Shown here piece after piece: positions 33,864-45,944 of a stretch of DNA of 64,000 nucleotides; position 1 is the stretch's first letter; each line of letters opens with the position of its first letter. This stretch comes from Diphasiastrum complanatum. Taxonomy: Eukaryota > Streptophyta > Lycopodiopsida > Lycopodiales > Lycopodiaceae. The DNA lies in NCBI GenBank assembly GCA_029204225.1, contig CM055106.1, positions 38,220,036 to 38,284,035 of the forward strand. The letters are read 5' to 3'. The notes below the pieces were generated by a model. The model saw nothing but the letters and a program-made list of their open reading frames with translations. It was not told where the DNA came from and ran no database searches. The translations under genes were made by a program, and so were the position numbers.

Positions 33864-36800
33864 TCAGCCTCCTGGCAGGGACATGCTAATATCTGTGTTT
33901 CGTCTTGAGTCTGGCATATAATGATCACTCACAGTCCAGCCCAGGTTTTGTGTAAATCCCAAGCTGTGGTGGGCTTGTGGCTGAGTAATCGTGCTGCTTG
34001 CTGCTCCTTGATGATGATGCAAAGGGCTTCCAGGACTGCCACTATTGGGTCCATATGTTTCAGGTTTTGGTGAAGGTTGCATTACACCTGATGCCATTGC
34101 TTCGGCAAACATCATGCCTTCCCCTGCTGAAGACTCTAATGTAATGTCGGGAGCCCGAGGATAACTCTTTCGACTTTCACAAATGAAGCTGCCCACTATA
34201 ACCTGCATAAAACAAAATTGTCTTGAATGGATTGTTTATCTATTGGCAGTATCGAACATGGCATGAACTTGAGTGGCTGCATAGCTCATTGCTAATACCT
34301 GAACTGGACTGGCTGCCATAAGTAACCCAGCTACACTTCCACCAACAACACGGCCATCTTGCCCTGCCAAGCTCACACTAAGCCCACCTGTCCTGCTTCG
34401 TGTACCTCCACCTTCTGTGAGTAGGAATGAGCCCGTCAAAGACAGAATTTCAAAGCGTCCCTGTCACATAGATCACGTTGGTTAAAGAAGTTTCTGTCAG
34501 ATATTGAAATGGGAAAGATTCCTTGACAGCTTATCTTCTGTTTAACTATGAAAATGAACTTTCCAAGTCAGCTAACCAAACTACTTACTAAGAAGAAATG
34601 GATAGCAAGAATAAATTATACAAGCACCAAAGATGAGCTACATAGATCATCCAAGTAATTTCCATTAAATTGCTACCTTTACATATTACTTAATTTCCAA
34701 TTGTACATTCTGAAATATAATGGACGTACACTACAGTCATGACTGCAGTATGACAATATTTGACAGCAGACATTACTTGGCACATGACGCCACTGAAATC
34801 AGTAATGATTTTTGGTACATTTTTATTATTTCAGAGCCCAGTGGAATCAAGGTTACCAGCCGAGTCGAATCGGCTGGTTCAAACCTTTTTTTTTCTTTTT
34901 ATGTTTATTTTCCAATTGGGGAGATTCTATTTGCATTTTGTGGCCCGTGGGGACAAGTAACTTAGTAAATTCTCACATTAAACAGGTTACATTGGAAGTC
35001 ATTGAAATGAGCGATATTGTTTGAGTCTTGACAGATGAGCAATGCTCCAATGGTAACTTCTGCAGGGTTCCAAAGCTCTAGTTTTCTCTAAGCATTCTCC
35101 ACTTTCAATTCCACATGCTGTTTTTCAAGGTCCAAATAATGCTCCAATGTAGTCCCAACCTGCTTTTGCTGCAGGCTAGCAGTCTTTATCGCTTTGTTCT
35201 TCCAGTCCAGTATTCGAAGACGGGAGTATGGACGACTGAAAAGATATTCCATCCTTGATGACATCCTCTAGTACAGCAGTATTATTAATATCTACAAACT
35301 GGAGTAGTCCACAGTGTTTTGATACTGGAACCATGCATAAGTTCTCGTTGATAATCGTCTTTTTGTGCATGCCACATCTTTCTGTAAAATTGAATCCATG
35401 AGAGTAAATAGCTGTTGTATTCTTTGGCCTTCTCATCTGACACTCTCATTGTCAATATTTTGGATCGTTGTTTTGAGCTGAGAACAATGAAGGTCTGATC
35501 AAATCCAACTACTTTCACATGATTTGAAGGGTTAGGCTTTTGGTCGCTATCATACTGCCCAGAAATCTCTATCTCCTCAACAGAACAATCCCCATGAGGA
35601 TGCAAGGCCACTATATCATTGTGCCTTTGCAGCAGATCCTCATTAAAATATCTCGATCGGTCGAAGTTGGCCATCCACTTGGAAAAGGACCCCAAGCGTA
35701 GCTTCCCAGTTGGAAGGATTGCCAAAGCCTTGCGTAGGTTTGCTGCTTGCAAATATGTAATCAGTGGCAGTCTCAAAGCCTTTCTCGTCCATATGAAGCA
35801 ACTTGCTACCATCTTGTCCCAGAGCTTTCATGATGTTTTTGGGGTAGTCATTCGCAAACGTCACATTGTATTGATGTAATCGCCTGCATGACGAGTGGCC
35901 TGACGCATTTCCTGAGTATCCAGACAATCTCGAAGCAAGCTAAAACAAAGCTTCTTGAGCTCTTTTTACATTTCCCCCAGCCAAGCCCTGCTTTACATGT
36001 AAAAGTCCATCCAATAACCATTTTTCTGAGGGGTACACACTATGCTGGTGCAGCTCTATCTTCATGTCGGCACCTACACTTAGAGGGACACCTTTTGTCA
36101 TGGTATTCCTAGGCTTGTCGCCTCCTCTCCACATTGGGTATCCAGATCATTAACCTACCTGCGGGCACCCACCAATACATCAGAGGCCTCCTCTACAGAT
36201 CATATCTTCATATCACTTGGCAGGGTCCACTGGGGACCAAGAGTGAGTTTTATCGTACACACTTTCTATCTCTTGATCCAGCTGGCTGCCCCATAGCATC
36301 TGGTTGCCTATTGAGGAGTATATCATACAGACTGCGGATAGCGATGGGTCAGTTTCGAGGTTTTTCACATCAGCTGGCCATTGAGACCGGCAGATACAGT
36401 GGCACCCCACGAGAGGTATCATTCTCGAAATAAATAGATATCTGATAATTATCAAATTAAAGCAATTTGTTCAAAGTTTCAGTTTTTGTACATAAAAAGT
36501 TTCAAGGTTACATGCTCTTTTGGTGCAGGATTGAATCTGATTTGTTGCAACAATGATCAATCATCACAGTTTATGTACTTTGAAGATGAGGTGCTGAATT
36601 TTAGATGAGGTAGCTATTTGGGAAGAAATTTCATTTTTGATAACTGCAACTTCGTTCTTGAGCTCTTCAATGGAAGAATCCAGCTTTTGGAGGTGCGCTT
36701 GCACGGTTAGAAGCAGAGAGTCATGAGAGTTAAGTCTCACCTTCTGTTTGTTAAGAATCGGATATACTGAGTTGTTCTGCACGAAGAAGATCAACCAAGT

Positions 36801-37096
36801 TGGGTCGAGAGGAGACAAAAGCTTCTGGAGTGGTTGGAGTCAAGGGAAGAGCTACAATACTTTCGTATTGGAAAGAATAGGATCTGATGGGGAGATAGGA
36901 ACTGCAACAGGCATAAAAAAAGAGGGGGAAGATGGATCTAGCTGTGATGAAGATGATGGAGCAATATTGGAATTAGGAGTAGGGGTACTCCCAACGGATT
37001 TTTGGCCCTCATTTCATTGTTTTGTGCTAGAGATTGAGGGAGAGGGAAGCTTTGGATCTTTCGGCCATTTCTGCTCCGATTGATGAGAGAGAATAT

Positions 37097-37164
<68 letters not shown>

Positions 37165-40100
37165 CTTTTTTTGGGCTGCTTTTGGGGGTGGGAAGTTAAA
37201 AAAAAATTAATCAATTAATTAACGGTTCACCACGGTTTAGGGTCTCAAGCTTGGTGAACCGTTAACGGTTTACCAATTCATGAACCGTTGGTACACCGTT
37301 AACGGTGCTTAACCAAGAAACCGAACGCTCACATTCCACCCCGCCGTAGTATCCCATCCAAATACTCTATGCCCTGGCGTGTGACCTGAAAACAAGCAGG
37401 ATCCAACCTCCATCCCTAACGGCGTCCCATGCCACCACTAGAGCTCTCAGACATCACCTGCCTCTAGCTTGCTCTCATCCTGGCTATGCACATGCGCACT
37501 ACCATCCACCTTCTCCTAGGTAGATAGAATGAATGGTAAGTGAGATCTCCACCCCTTCTATACCTCGATGCCAAGGCACATATCCCTCATTACGACAAGT
37601 GGCCTACATGCAGTCCAGGAGTCATTGGTCAAGTCAACAAGCCCAGTCCAATGTCCGATTGATCCATTCAATCTAAATTTCGTTGGATAGGCTTGATCCA
37701 CCATCCATTCTCTTTATGTTCATTAGACTTAGCATCCTAGTTGTGATCTCAGAGGTCTTCTAAATGGTATCAAAGCCAAAGCTAGGAGACTAACTGTTGT
37801 TTGGAGGCACACAAGTGGATACCAAGGATTGGAAGGGAGGACCTTGCAAAGTTGGGATCCTGAAGTTCTTTGGGAATAAAGCTAAAGCTTGGATTCAAAA
37901 ATGTTTCAAAAAAAATTCAATTCGAATAGGCGATTGTTGCAAGGTAAGTGCACTAGCTGAATTTGCAATAGGACGTGAATTCTAGCCTTGAAGGTTGGAT
38001 TGTGAAAGTTGGGCTTGGATTCTATTATGTCAAAAAGCTCTTGTAATCTGATTGGAATGTGATGCAAAACTTAGGCAGATTTGTCAAGTGCATCTTGACA
38101 AAATTGGCTCATAATTAAGTGCTAAAAATTTTGCATTCCAAACATAAGCTTGTGATTGGTTTCATTGAAATTGAAGCAAAAAATTTTACTCCTTTTAAAA
38201 GTACTGGTTTGTTGGAATTTGTCCAAAATAATAAAAGTTCTGGTTTCTTAAATGTTGATGGCAAAGAAGTTCTATTTCAAAGTTTCCCGCAAAAGAAAAC
38301 TAGTTTTTTGCACTCAATATTAAAAGCAAAATGTAAGGGAAGCTAGAAAACTACATTTACAAATTGAAATTCGCACTTAGATTCTATAGCAAAACATTTC
38401 TCGTCTTAAGATCCTTAAGACAATAAAAAGATGATTCACGTGCTATTTTAGTGTTTTACTGTAGTTTAAAAAAACATCTAAAAACGCTATCACAAGCCAC
38501 ATTTGGGACCAATTTGGCGAAGAGTCTAGCAACCTTGTCAAGCAAGACTGAGATGCAAGATAATCAGTCTAAAGGGAAGGGTAAAGGAGGCGCTATCGAT
38601 CATGGACTATTGTATAAGCAAAAAGTAGGAGGATTAAAAGTAGGACGAGGAGAAGGATGGGGACGAGAAGGCATGATCACAACTTGTGGAATGTAGCCAT
38701 TTGGAGGAGGGCATAATTGCTGTAAAATAGGTTTCCAAACCTTCAAACCATTGTGAACGTATGTTGTAATGTTTTTAGTCTTCGACTGGGCTCTGCACAA
38801 CATGAAAGTTTTTTGGCAATACACTCGAAAGACCACTGAAGATAGCATGTGATCAAGTGCCCGCGACACTTCTTGAAGTAACACTGCTTGACTCCCTCTC
38901 ACACCAAAAATCATTCACAAAACTAACCAAGAAGCCCTTGATCCTAAACGGACCAAAAAGGAAACTTCATGCGAGTAAAGTTCAAACTCTAATATGGTGA
39001 GACAAAGTTAACTGGACCATGACAGAGTCAATCACACAAAAAAATTTCGGAAAAGATTTTATAGAATTTGCGTAAACGACTCTTGGTGGTAAATTACAAG
39101 AACCATCAATGAACCGGTTGTACAGAATTCTTTAAAAGAGGCAAGACTTATCATAAAACTTACTTTATAACTGTGATACAATCAAGAACAAGAACCTAAG
39201 ACCAATATTGAAAGGTGAAAAGAAAGGAAATAGAGCATAAATTAACCTAAAGTAAGTGAACAATTTTACAACTAAGACTTTAACTATGTAAACACTTGAA
39301 AGAGAGCTAGGAAAATGTTTAAGGTACACCGCAACTTCTTAATAGGCAATAAATCGTAAACTCAAACAAACTTCAAAAGTTTTTTGAAACAAGGGCTAGG
39401 TAGAGGAAAGGAGAATCTATGGGTGAACTACAAGCGAGTGATTAACCTTAATAAGCAATAGACCGAGAACCCAAACAAAGTTCCAAAAAGAAGGGGAAAA
39501 AAAGCCATTCATAGAAGATACAAAAGGAAAACATAAGAGAAGGATATAATTAATAAAAATATATATCATGAAACAACAAGAACCATACCAACGTGACATC
39601 AAGTAAGAGATGTTAGATTTGATTAGTAAAATATCATATTAGTTGTGGGGGCATGCGCACCCTCTCAAAATATGCCAATAAGAGCATACAGTTGGCACTA
39701 CTTGGACAAAAATACATCTAAACATTTTCATGTTCGCTAAAGTGACAAAAATATCTATTTGTGAAATTAGAATATATCAAATTTCACAAATTTAAATTGA
39801 GAAGTTAATGATGTCTTAAGATAAAGCTTACAAACAATATACGTGCAACCAAATAAGTCAAAGGATATATATCAAAACAATAATATAGAATTCAATAAAC
39901 AAAAAATCTTAGTCAAACAATATTGCTTATGTCTCATCAATACACAAGCATAAGTTGGCAACTGGGTTTCGAAAGAATCTGGATTCTCTTGGGTAGACCC
40001 AGTGTTCACTAAGAAGCAAATAGCAAGAAGAAAGAAAAGATAATTATAATTCAAATAAAATAAAATAAAAAACAAGGATCATGATATGTAGATATGAGTT

Positions 40101-43100
40101 ACCGAGACACAAACAAAACACAAAATACTAGAAACATTGTGAGTTATTGCTAGTGGCCCATAGCTTGCGGGCTAGATCTGTTCGATCTAGATTTGGTTGG
40201 GAAGGTTTGATTCACCATCTGTTCTCTTTGTCTTCATTGGATTCAGCATCCTAGTTGTGATCTTGGAGCTCCTGTTAGAATGGGTCGTATTTTCACAAAT
40301 GAACTAAACTCGGGACAGATGGAGAGGAATGTTTTAAATGAACATTTTTAGCCAAACTTAACTACTTTTCAGCCGAACAGATCTGATGAAATGAACTAGG
40401 TGTCCATCAACTATGGAACAAGTGCACGTTTAGGATATCAATCGATTACAAAGAAGGCGCGGTTTTAGGCTATCCACCAGCTACGAAACAGTCACAATTC
40501 TAGGGCATAATACAGTCTCAAAACTCATTAATTACAGCATGTCACCTATATAAATGCACAAGCTGTTTCCGTTATCAATTTTAAAAGGATTAATAAAACT
40601 TTTCATGCAGGCTATTGCTATCATTCACAATCTGCAGCTTATTAGAGGCAGTTACCTAAAAATTTCAAAAAAACAACACGTATTGAGCAAATTTTTAGAT
40701 ACCGTATGCATACAGAACGGCATTCCATACATGCCTCTTCCGTATGGTACGGAATTATGATACAATACCATACTTTCAAAATCAAAAGACTAAACTTCAA
40801 TGACAGGAGACATGAAAGCAGCATCACCAAAATGTGAACAAATGAAAACTTGAGAGCTCCACCCTACTTACAGTATGTAAGGCTTATCTGTGAAAGTCAA
40901 AAAAATAAGAAACAAAAGTTTCTCTGATGATTCATAGTACCTAGTGCCAAATAAAAAAGAATTCTCATACCTCATAAGTGACAGTGCCACCAGATGTAGC
41001 AGGTTGACGAAGGGTCACATTGGAAATTGCACCATTTGCAGATAGCACACAAATAGCCCGTGGTCCAATCTGGGAAAAGGACATTATTTTTGAGGCCACA
41101 TCCTGTCATTAGAATGGCCAACACCATTTACATGAGCATAGGATCTAAAAAATTGCCTAATAACCACATGTTTTACATCCTAAAACAATCTTATTCACAA
41201 ACATCTTTTTACAGAAATTTATGTAAATGGCACAATGCTCACATACCTCTCCTGCAGCTATCATAATAACGTGTGGAGTGAAACCCTGTCCAGCTGAGCC
41301 TGCCAGTGGCACAATTTAAGCAAGTGAGCAATGATAAAGTATTCAAGAAAAGTATGAAAAGTGTCAAGACCCAAAGAATGTGCACAAGGTCACACTTGCA
41401 ACAAACTCTGAAAGCTACTCCAAAGACAAATCGGCATGCCATCCAGGCCCATCCTTCTACCAGTAACTGCACTAATGAAAATCCCCAAAGTTACAAGTGC
41501 TGGAGGTACTTGTATAGTGCCTTTTTTATTACCTACCATAACATAAACAAAATGAACATACTTAAAGAGCGCATTCAACAAAAAATCAATGCAGACCCAG
41601 AATAGAAATGTCTAGCAACATTTACACTAACAGCAAAAGCTTGATTTGCCCAAATATGATCATCTTTGCTAAGAACCATAGATGCACTCGTGATTCGCGA
41701 ATCGAATCACGGTTCAAATCAAAACAGCGATTCGCTGCGAATCGCTGTTTTCTTTTTGTTCTGCGAATCGCACATATTAAAAAAAAAATTCTGCTGCGAA
41801 TCGCTGTTATTTTTTTTGTTCTGCAAATCGCACATATAAAAAAAATATTCCGTTCACAACTTGCTGCAGCGAATCACGATTCGCTGCAACTATAATAAGA
41901 ACATTGTTTAAATAGAAAGAAATAAAGCTCAATACGATGTTTTCAAAAGCTTGAATTGCTACAGAGACTCTTGATCATACACTAAGAACCTAACTCCTCC
42001 AGTTATTCAAAGTCAAGATCTTGGTTCATCCAAATAACAGAAAACAATAATCAATTGTACAAGCACACAAGCCTCCCTTTTCAAACTCAGAGATAAGAGA
42101 CCTACATTTAAGACGAAAGGCATCTTCACAAAGCTGAGTAAATGACTAATGAGTACTGGTCTAATTGAAGATTTAATATTATGAATAAAATGAACTAGAT
42201 CAAGAGATACTATGAAGATTGTCGGTGAGTCCTCTCATCAAGCCATGTTGTAACAAAGAAGTTGTAACCAAGCACTAAGATTTACTAAGAATCTATTCGA
42301 CTAAAAATGTTCCTTAGCATGTCAATGTATTCAATTTAAAACATTCATAAGATCTGTAATAAGCGAGGTTCACACTACACAAAAGCAGCCATTTAAGGTC
42401 ACCTACAATACCACATCTACTTCTAAAAGGCCAACGCATAAATCCCCTTCACTTTGCTAGAGATCATAAGCTATGCTAACATACTAAAATATGAACATGA
42501 ACGCAATAGCACAGAAAGCAATTCTTCTGATACATGATGAAGTAAAATTAGTTTAGGATCTACTATAGTAGCATCTTGTTCAGTGGGATCATTACAAAGC
42601 TCAGCTAAACATACTCATTGATCTCAAGTATTTTGTGTCAAAACATAAGTGCCTTAGACATTCTTCCAACTACCTATTCAACACCTCATCAAATCATGGA
42701 TCGATTCCAAATCAAGTCAGAATCGTCTGATTCAAATTGCTCAATCGGACTCAAGAACGCTAAAATATAAGCAACCAAATCTTACTAAAATATAATTCAT
42801 AAACGCTAAAATATAAGCAGGAGCAAGGAGAAATTTATTTACAAATTGAAATAAACGCACTGAACCTGATTCGTGATTCGGAAAAAACTTGGCCAATTCG
42901 GATCAATTCAAATCAACTGATTCGAATTGGGCCTAAAATATTGCACCTATTAGCTCTTTCGAATGACAATCGATGATAAGCAGTCCTTGGAGATGATGAA
43001 GTTAATAACAGAGTGACTAGCTCTTGCCAAAATTTACTCCTGAACTTAGAATCTTGTCACTCTTTCTCTTGTGGCCAACCATGAAGTTTAAAGTATTGTG

Positions 43101-45756
43101 CCCCTACTTGTGAACCAGTAAAACTCATCTTGGAAGTTAGTAGAACTCAAATGTGCAACTTGAATATGGCTATCCGGTGTCCACTAGCACCAAGACACTA
43201 GCACTCTATCTAGCTATCCAGTGTCCACTAGCACCAAGACACTCTAAATAAGTGATAAAATTCATGTCGAAGTGCATGCATCTACGATCAGAAATAAAAC
43301 GCAATACAGATGATGCTCTCGAAGCATAATGCTTATTGATGATTCCTGTAGAAAGACCTTTTGTAATAGAAAATCCTAATACATGCCATTGTGTAACTGC
43401 CTTGACCCTGGTTTAGATCCACTTTAATTCCATCGAAACTGATAATGTGTCCTAGGTACTCGACTTCAAAGTACACTTGGCAACTTTGGTATATAGTTTA
43501 TGCATTTGACCACCTCTAGAACCTGCCTTGAATGTTCCAATTCATTCCTACTACAGATCATGATGTCATCAAAACAGCGACTCATTTGATTAAAAACGAT
43601 TGTAGAACATTTCAGGAGAGAAATGGGTGATCAATCGACTAACTTCAAGTGATTGTTGGTGCATGGTCTTTCTTCACTGAAATCTATTGGCTAACCGCTT
43701 GCGCAACAAACCACCGCTTGCAGCCTTTGTCATAGTGCTTCATCCGGTTTAGGGGAGAGTGTTGGATATAGTAGGTCGTTGGACGTTCATGGCTAGGTCG
43801 TGAATGAGTTTCCAGTCCTTTTATTTTACTTCCCCATTATGCTTTATTTCCACTATGGAGAACTTTAAATGATCTGCCATAAGGACTTAACATTGGTATT
43901 AGCGCTTATGATCCTACCATCTTCTAAATCAAATCTGGCATAGAGTAGTATGCAAATTGCTAAAAATAGACGGTAGTGGGTTATGGAATGGAGAACGTCA
44001 AATGATCTAACATTGGTATTAGCGCTTATGATCCTACGGTTTACCATCTTCTAAATCAAATCTGGCATATAGTAAGTAGTATGCAAATCACTAAAACAAA
44101 TGATGGAATTTTTTTCTCTATGCTTTGTTGATTGAACAGTATGCTTATGTCTAAAGTATGGAGGCTCTACTTACAAAAAATCAGTTGGTTTGGTGGTAAA
44201 ACTTTGGTGTTTGGGAGGGTAGGAGGTGTGTTTTAATCCCACCACACTCAAGCTTGGACTCCATAAAAGTAATTATCATTCTATTATACATTGGTTACTA
44301 CTATGGATTTCCATGAATTCTCTACAAGCGACATGTACATAGAGCCAAGAGCATGCTCAATGAGTTGCAATAATCATGTTAACTTGATACAAACTCCAAG
44401 GATGCATAAATCCTACATATGTTTGCCTACAAAGAGAGCACTTTCCATGTCAAGTGAGAAGAAACCAAGAAAACTTCATAGAAATATTCAAAAATGTATG
44501 TATGGCACAACTTGTTGCAACACAGTCCACCGAATGAGTTTAGCTTAGCTCTCCATATCTACATAGAAGTTGTATCACTAATATTTTTCACAAGATAGTC
44601 ATACTTGCCAAAAAGATAGCCCTCTCCAGAATCCCAATGCGATGCTCTTATTTCTACTTTGTACCAAATCAAAAGAAGCTCAACAAGTTCTTCATCAATC
44701 AAAGCCAAAGTCTTCAAATTAATGGAAACCCTTTGTCCTCAAATGAATGGACATTAGAACCCTTAGGTATCCTGATTCCTAAATAATCAAGGCAAAACTT
44801 CTGCAAAGTGCATGCAGAGATTTCTCTCCAATGACTAATATAAACTACAACTTCACCACTTGGCAAATTTGATAAAATTGCCCATCAATATATGCCTATC
44901 AGCTTTTTCTTTGAATGATGTTTTGGCTCAAAGTACCAAACTTTAATTCTGGATGAATGGCTTTACAAAACATGTACTAAAACTTACATGATTATGTATG
45001 CATCAACTGAGTACTACAAAATTAAAAACAAGTAATTTTGCTAAAACTGCCCATCAATCCATGCTTATCAATATGGATATTTTCATGAGAAGGTTTTTAA
45101 TAATCATCACAATCTCAAATTCTGGATGAACGGCTATTAAACACATTGACGCACGTATGGACGAGCATTTAAGAGTGAAAAACAAGCCATTGACTGACAT
45201 GTCTATCCTGTTAGAAATAAATAGAAAATATATTCGCACTAACATAAAAGCAACAATTTCTATGACTGCCAAAACAAAACAAAAAATTGAGCAAGGCCAA
45301 CTGTGTACCAAGAGCTGCCAGCTGCTGCTTCTTGCCTGAGCCTCGGCCTCGGCCTCGGCCTCGATTTTTAGATGGAGACATTGATCCAGGAACTGGTGCT
45401 AAAGCCAAAGCCATACTGCCAGGAACCCCTTCCACGTATTTTCTAGGCCTCCCTCTCTTCCTCTTTGCAAGTGGTTCGGTTCTTCCCATGCCCATTGCCA
45501 TCGGTTGTGTTATCATAGCAGTCAGGCTATCAGGTCCAAATGCGTGACCAGACATTGGGTTAGTGGGTATGGGACGCATGGCGGCGGGAGCATGAACACC
45601 TGCAGGGGCTTCCAAGGACCCGGAGTACCCGACTTGAGAGGGATTTTGTAGTGTGTGGCTTCCTCTGTGAAATAGAACGTTGAAATGGGATGGATGGCTT
45701 CCTGAAGGCATGCTTGGAGTCAAAGAAGACTGCCCCGAAGAATCCCGTTCGTCCAT
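33864..45756 (-). CDS. AHL: AT-hook motif nuclear-localized (AHL) DNA-binding protein, five coding exons
   Basis: Exons 45,309-45,756; 41,247-41,299; 40,971-41,102; 34,299-34,460; 33,864-34,202. All introns are GT-AG and all joins are in phase, giving 377 residues. N-terminal Ser/Pro-rich part, AT-hook KRKRGRPRKY at about 91-100, a second basic hook-like stretch NRGRGRGRGSGKKQQLAALG ending exon 1, then the PPC/DUF296 domain from GFTPHVIMIAAGE through LRQPATSGGTVTYEGRFEIL and GGSVAGLLMAASPVQVIVGSF. The C-terminus is His/Gln/Ser-rich. AHL proteins bind AT-rich DNA in the minor groove and oligomerise through PPC. An intron-containing gene with LRQPATSGGT matches the clade B AHLs. No damage was seen, so this is the only clearly functional host gene. 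Introns of 4.0 and 6.5 kb are filled with repeats. Confidence 0.95.
35176..36450 (-). pseudogene. DNA-PKcs-like (PIKK) fragment, decayed
   Basis: Minus-strand blocks: VYPSEKWLLDGLLHVKQGL; FANDYPKNIMKALGQDGSKL and HMDEKGFETATDYIFA; NEDLLQRHNDIVALHPHGD; then EIEISGQYDSDQKPNPSNHV, KVVGFDQTFIVLSSKQRSK and VSDEKAKEY; finally ENLCMVPVSKHCGLLQFVD. The GQYD...KP....HV...GFD....L.SK.R.K order is the start of the DNA-PKcs kinase domain, and M-V-P-x-S/T-x-x-x-G-L-L-x-x-V-D is the next PIKK block. The glycine-rich/ATP-lysine segment between DEKAKEY and the latter is missing, and frames change at least three times. No introns are visible in about 1.2 kb. It lies in an intron of AHL, same strand. Other PIKKs (SMG1, ATM, TOR) fit less well. 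Confidence 0.65.
36564..37010 (-). pseudogene. unrecognised ORF remnant with coiled-coil segment
   Basis: The minus frame 36,564-36,818 has SLLLTVQAHLQKLDSSIEEL and NEVAVIKNEISSQI, a likely short coiled coil. Upstream, in another frame, is a Ser/Pro-rich stretch. No family is recognised; it may be TE-derived. Confidence 0.35.
37098..37162. repeat. (CT)n microsatellite
   Basis: An uninterrupted CT dinucleotide run of about 65 bp inside AHL intron 3. Confidence 0.97.
37205..37325. repeat. inverted/tandem GGTTAACGG-rich repeat
   Basis: Variants of TGAACCGTTAACGGTT occur several times in both orientations (GGTGAACCGTTAACGGTTTACC, TACACCGTTAACGGTG). Probably a short hairpin-rich repeat. Confidence 0.6.
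37660..40285 (+). mobile_element. possible small non-autonomous LTR element in AHL intron 3
   Basis: About 115 bp ending GCATCCTAGTTGTGATCT at 37,660-37,764 and at about 40,175-40,270 are similar direct repeats. The first is followed by TGGTATCAAAGCC (37,765-37,777), close to an initiator tRNA-Met primer site. The interior has no recognisable coding region. The LTR outer ends could not be defined. Confidence 0.35.
41690..41890. repeat. tandem repeat with GCGAATCGCTGTT units and inverted GATTCG motifs
   Basis: A unit of about 60 bp (GCTGCGAATCGCTGTT ... GAATCGCACATAT) occurs twice at 41,734-41,850, flanked by inverted TGATTCGCGAATCG and GAATCACGATTCG sequences. MITE-like, but no target duplication is proven. 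Confidence 0.65.
43169..43244. repeat. short tandem duplication
   Basis: GCTATCC(G/A)GTGTCCACTAGCACCAAGACACT occurs twice, 44 bp apart. Confidence 0.9.
43350..43620 (-). pseudogene. Ty3/gypsy reverse transcriptase remnant
   Basis: The minus strand reads FDDIMICSRNELEHSRQVLE, then in another frame VYFEVEYLGHIISFDGIKVD. These are the gypsy RT catalytic box (x-D-D) and the following E-Y-L-G-H-I-I-S-x-x-G block. About 270 bp only, and frameshifted. Confidence 0.8.
43857..44096. repeat. 133-bp imperfect tandem duplication
   Basis: GGAGAAC...AACATTGGTATTAGCGCTTATGATCCTAC...CTAAATCAAATCTGGCATA occurs at 43,857 and again at 43,990 with small indels. Confidence 0.9.
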
Positions 45757-45811
45757 GCACAGACAGAAATGAGTGACTGCTTGAGCCTCCTTGTTTCCCT
45801 CTTGACCGCTC

Positions 45812-45898
45812 TCACTTTCCTGGTATCATGTTATACACGTACTTGTGAAGCCGAAATGAACTTGAAGTATCTCGCTGATGTGATGAAGCGTCTCCCAT
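45812..45898 (-). promoter_or_regulatory. upstream ORF in the AHL leader (28 codons)
   Basis: The ATG at 45,896-45,898 opens a 28-residue frame (MGDASSHQRDTSS... ending NMIPGK) that stops at 45,812, 55 bp before the AHL start codon at 45,756. A likely acceptor CTGCAG near 45,945-45,950 puts it in the last leader exon. If the transcript includes it, it could dampen AHL translation. Conservation is unknown. Confidence 0.5.
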
Positions 45899-45944
45899 AA
45901 TGCTATCAAGTTGTTTGTTAAACCGCTGAGCAGTCTCCACTGAG

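Larger units (their letters stand above)
34461..40970 (-). other. AHL intron 3 (6.5 kb), repeat-filled
   Basis: Lies between two PPC-domain exons (GTATGAG donor, GACAG acceptor). Contains the DNA-PKcs-like fragment, a coiled-coil-like ORF remnant, a CT microsatellite and a possible LTR pair. The remaining sequence (about 38.7-40.1 and 40.3-40.9 kb) is AT-rich with nothing recognisable. Confidence 0.85.
41300..45308 (-). other. AHL intron 1 (4.0 kb)
   Basis: Separates the AT-hook exon from the PPC domain. It contains an approximately 60-bp tandem repeat, GATTCG-rich sequence to about 42,930, a gypsy RT remnant and two tandem duplications. The remainder (44.1-45.3 kb) is AT-rich without recognisable genes. 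Confidence 0.85.

Noticed and set aside
35176-36450. Assignment of the kinase fragment to SMG1, ATM or TOR
   Set aside because: The GQYD...KP block before the GFD...SK.R.K block fits DNA-PKcs better than the other PIKKs, although only a phylogeny would settle it.
37014-37214. Arg-Glu repeat ORF
   Set aside because: A translation of the CT microsatellite, not a gene.
41239-41605. ORFs over AHL exon 2 and flanks
   Set aside because: Shadow frames; exon 2 is only 53 bp and is defined by its splice borders.
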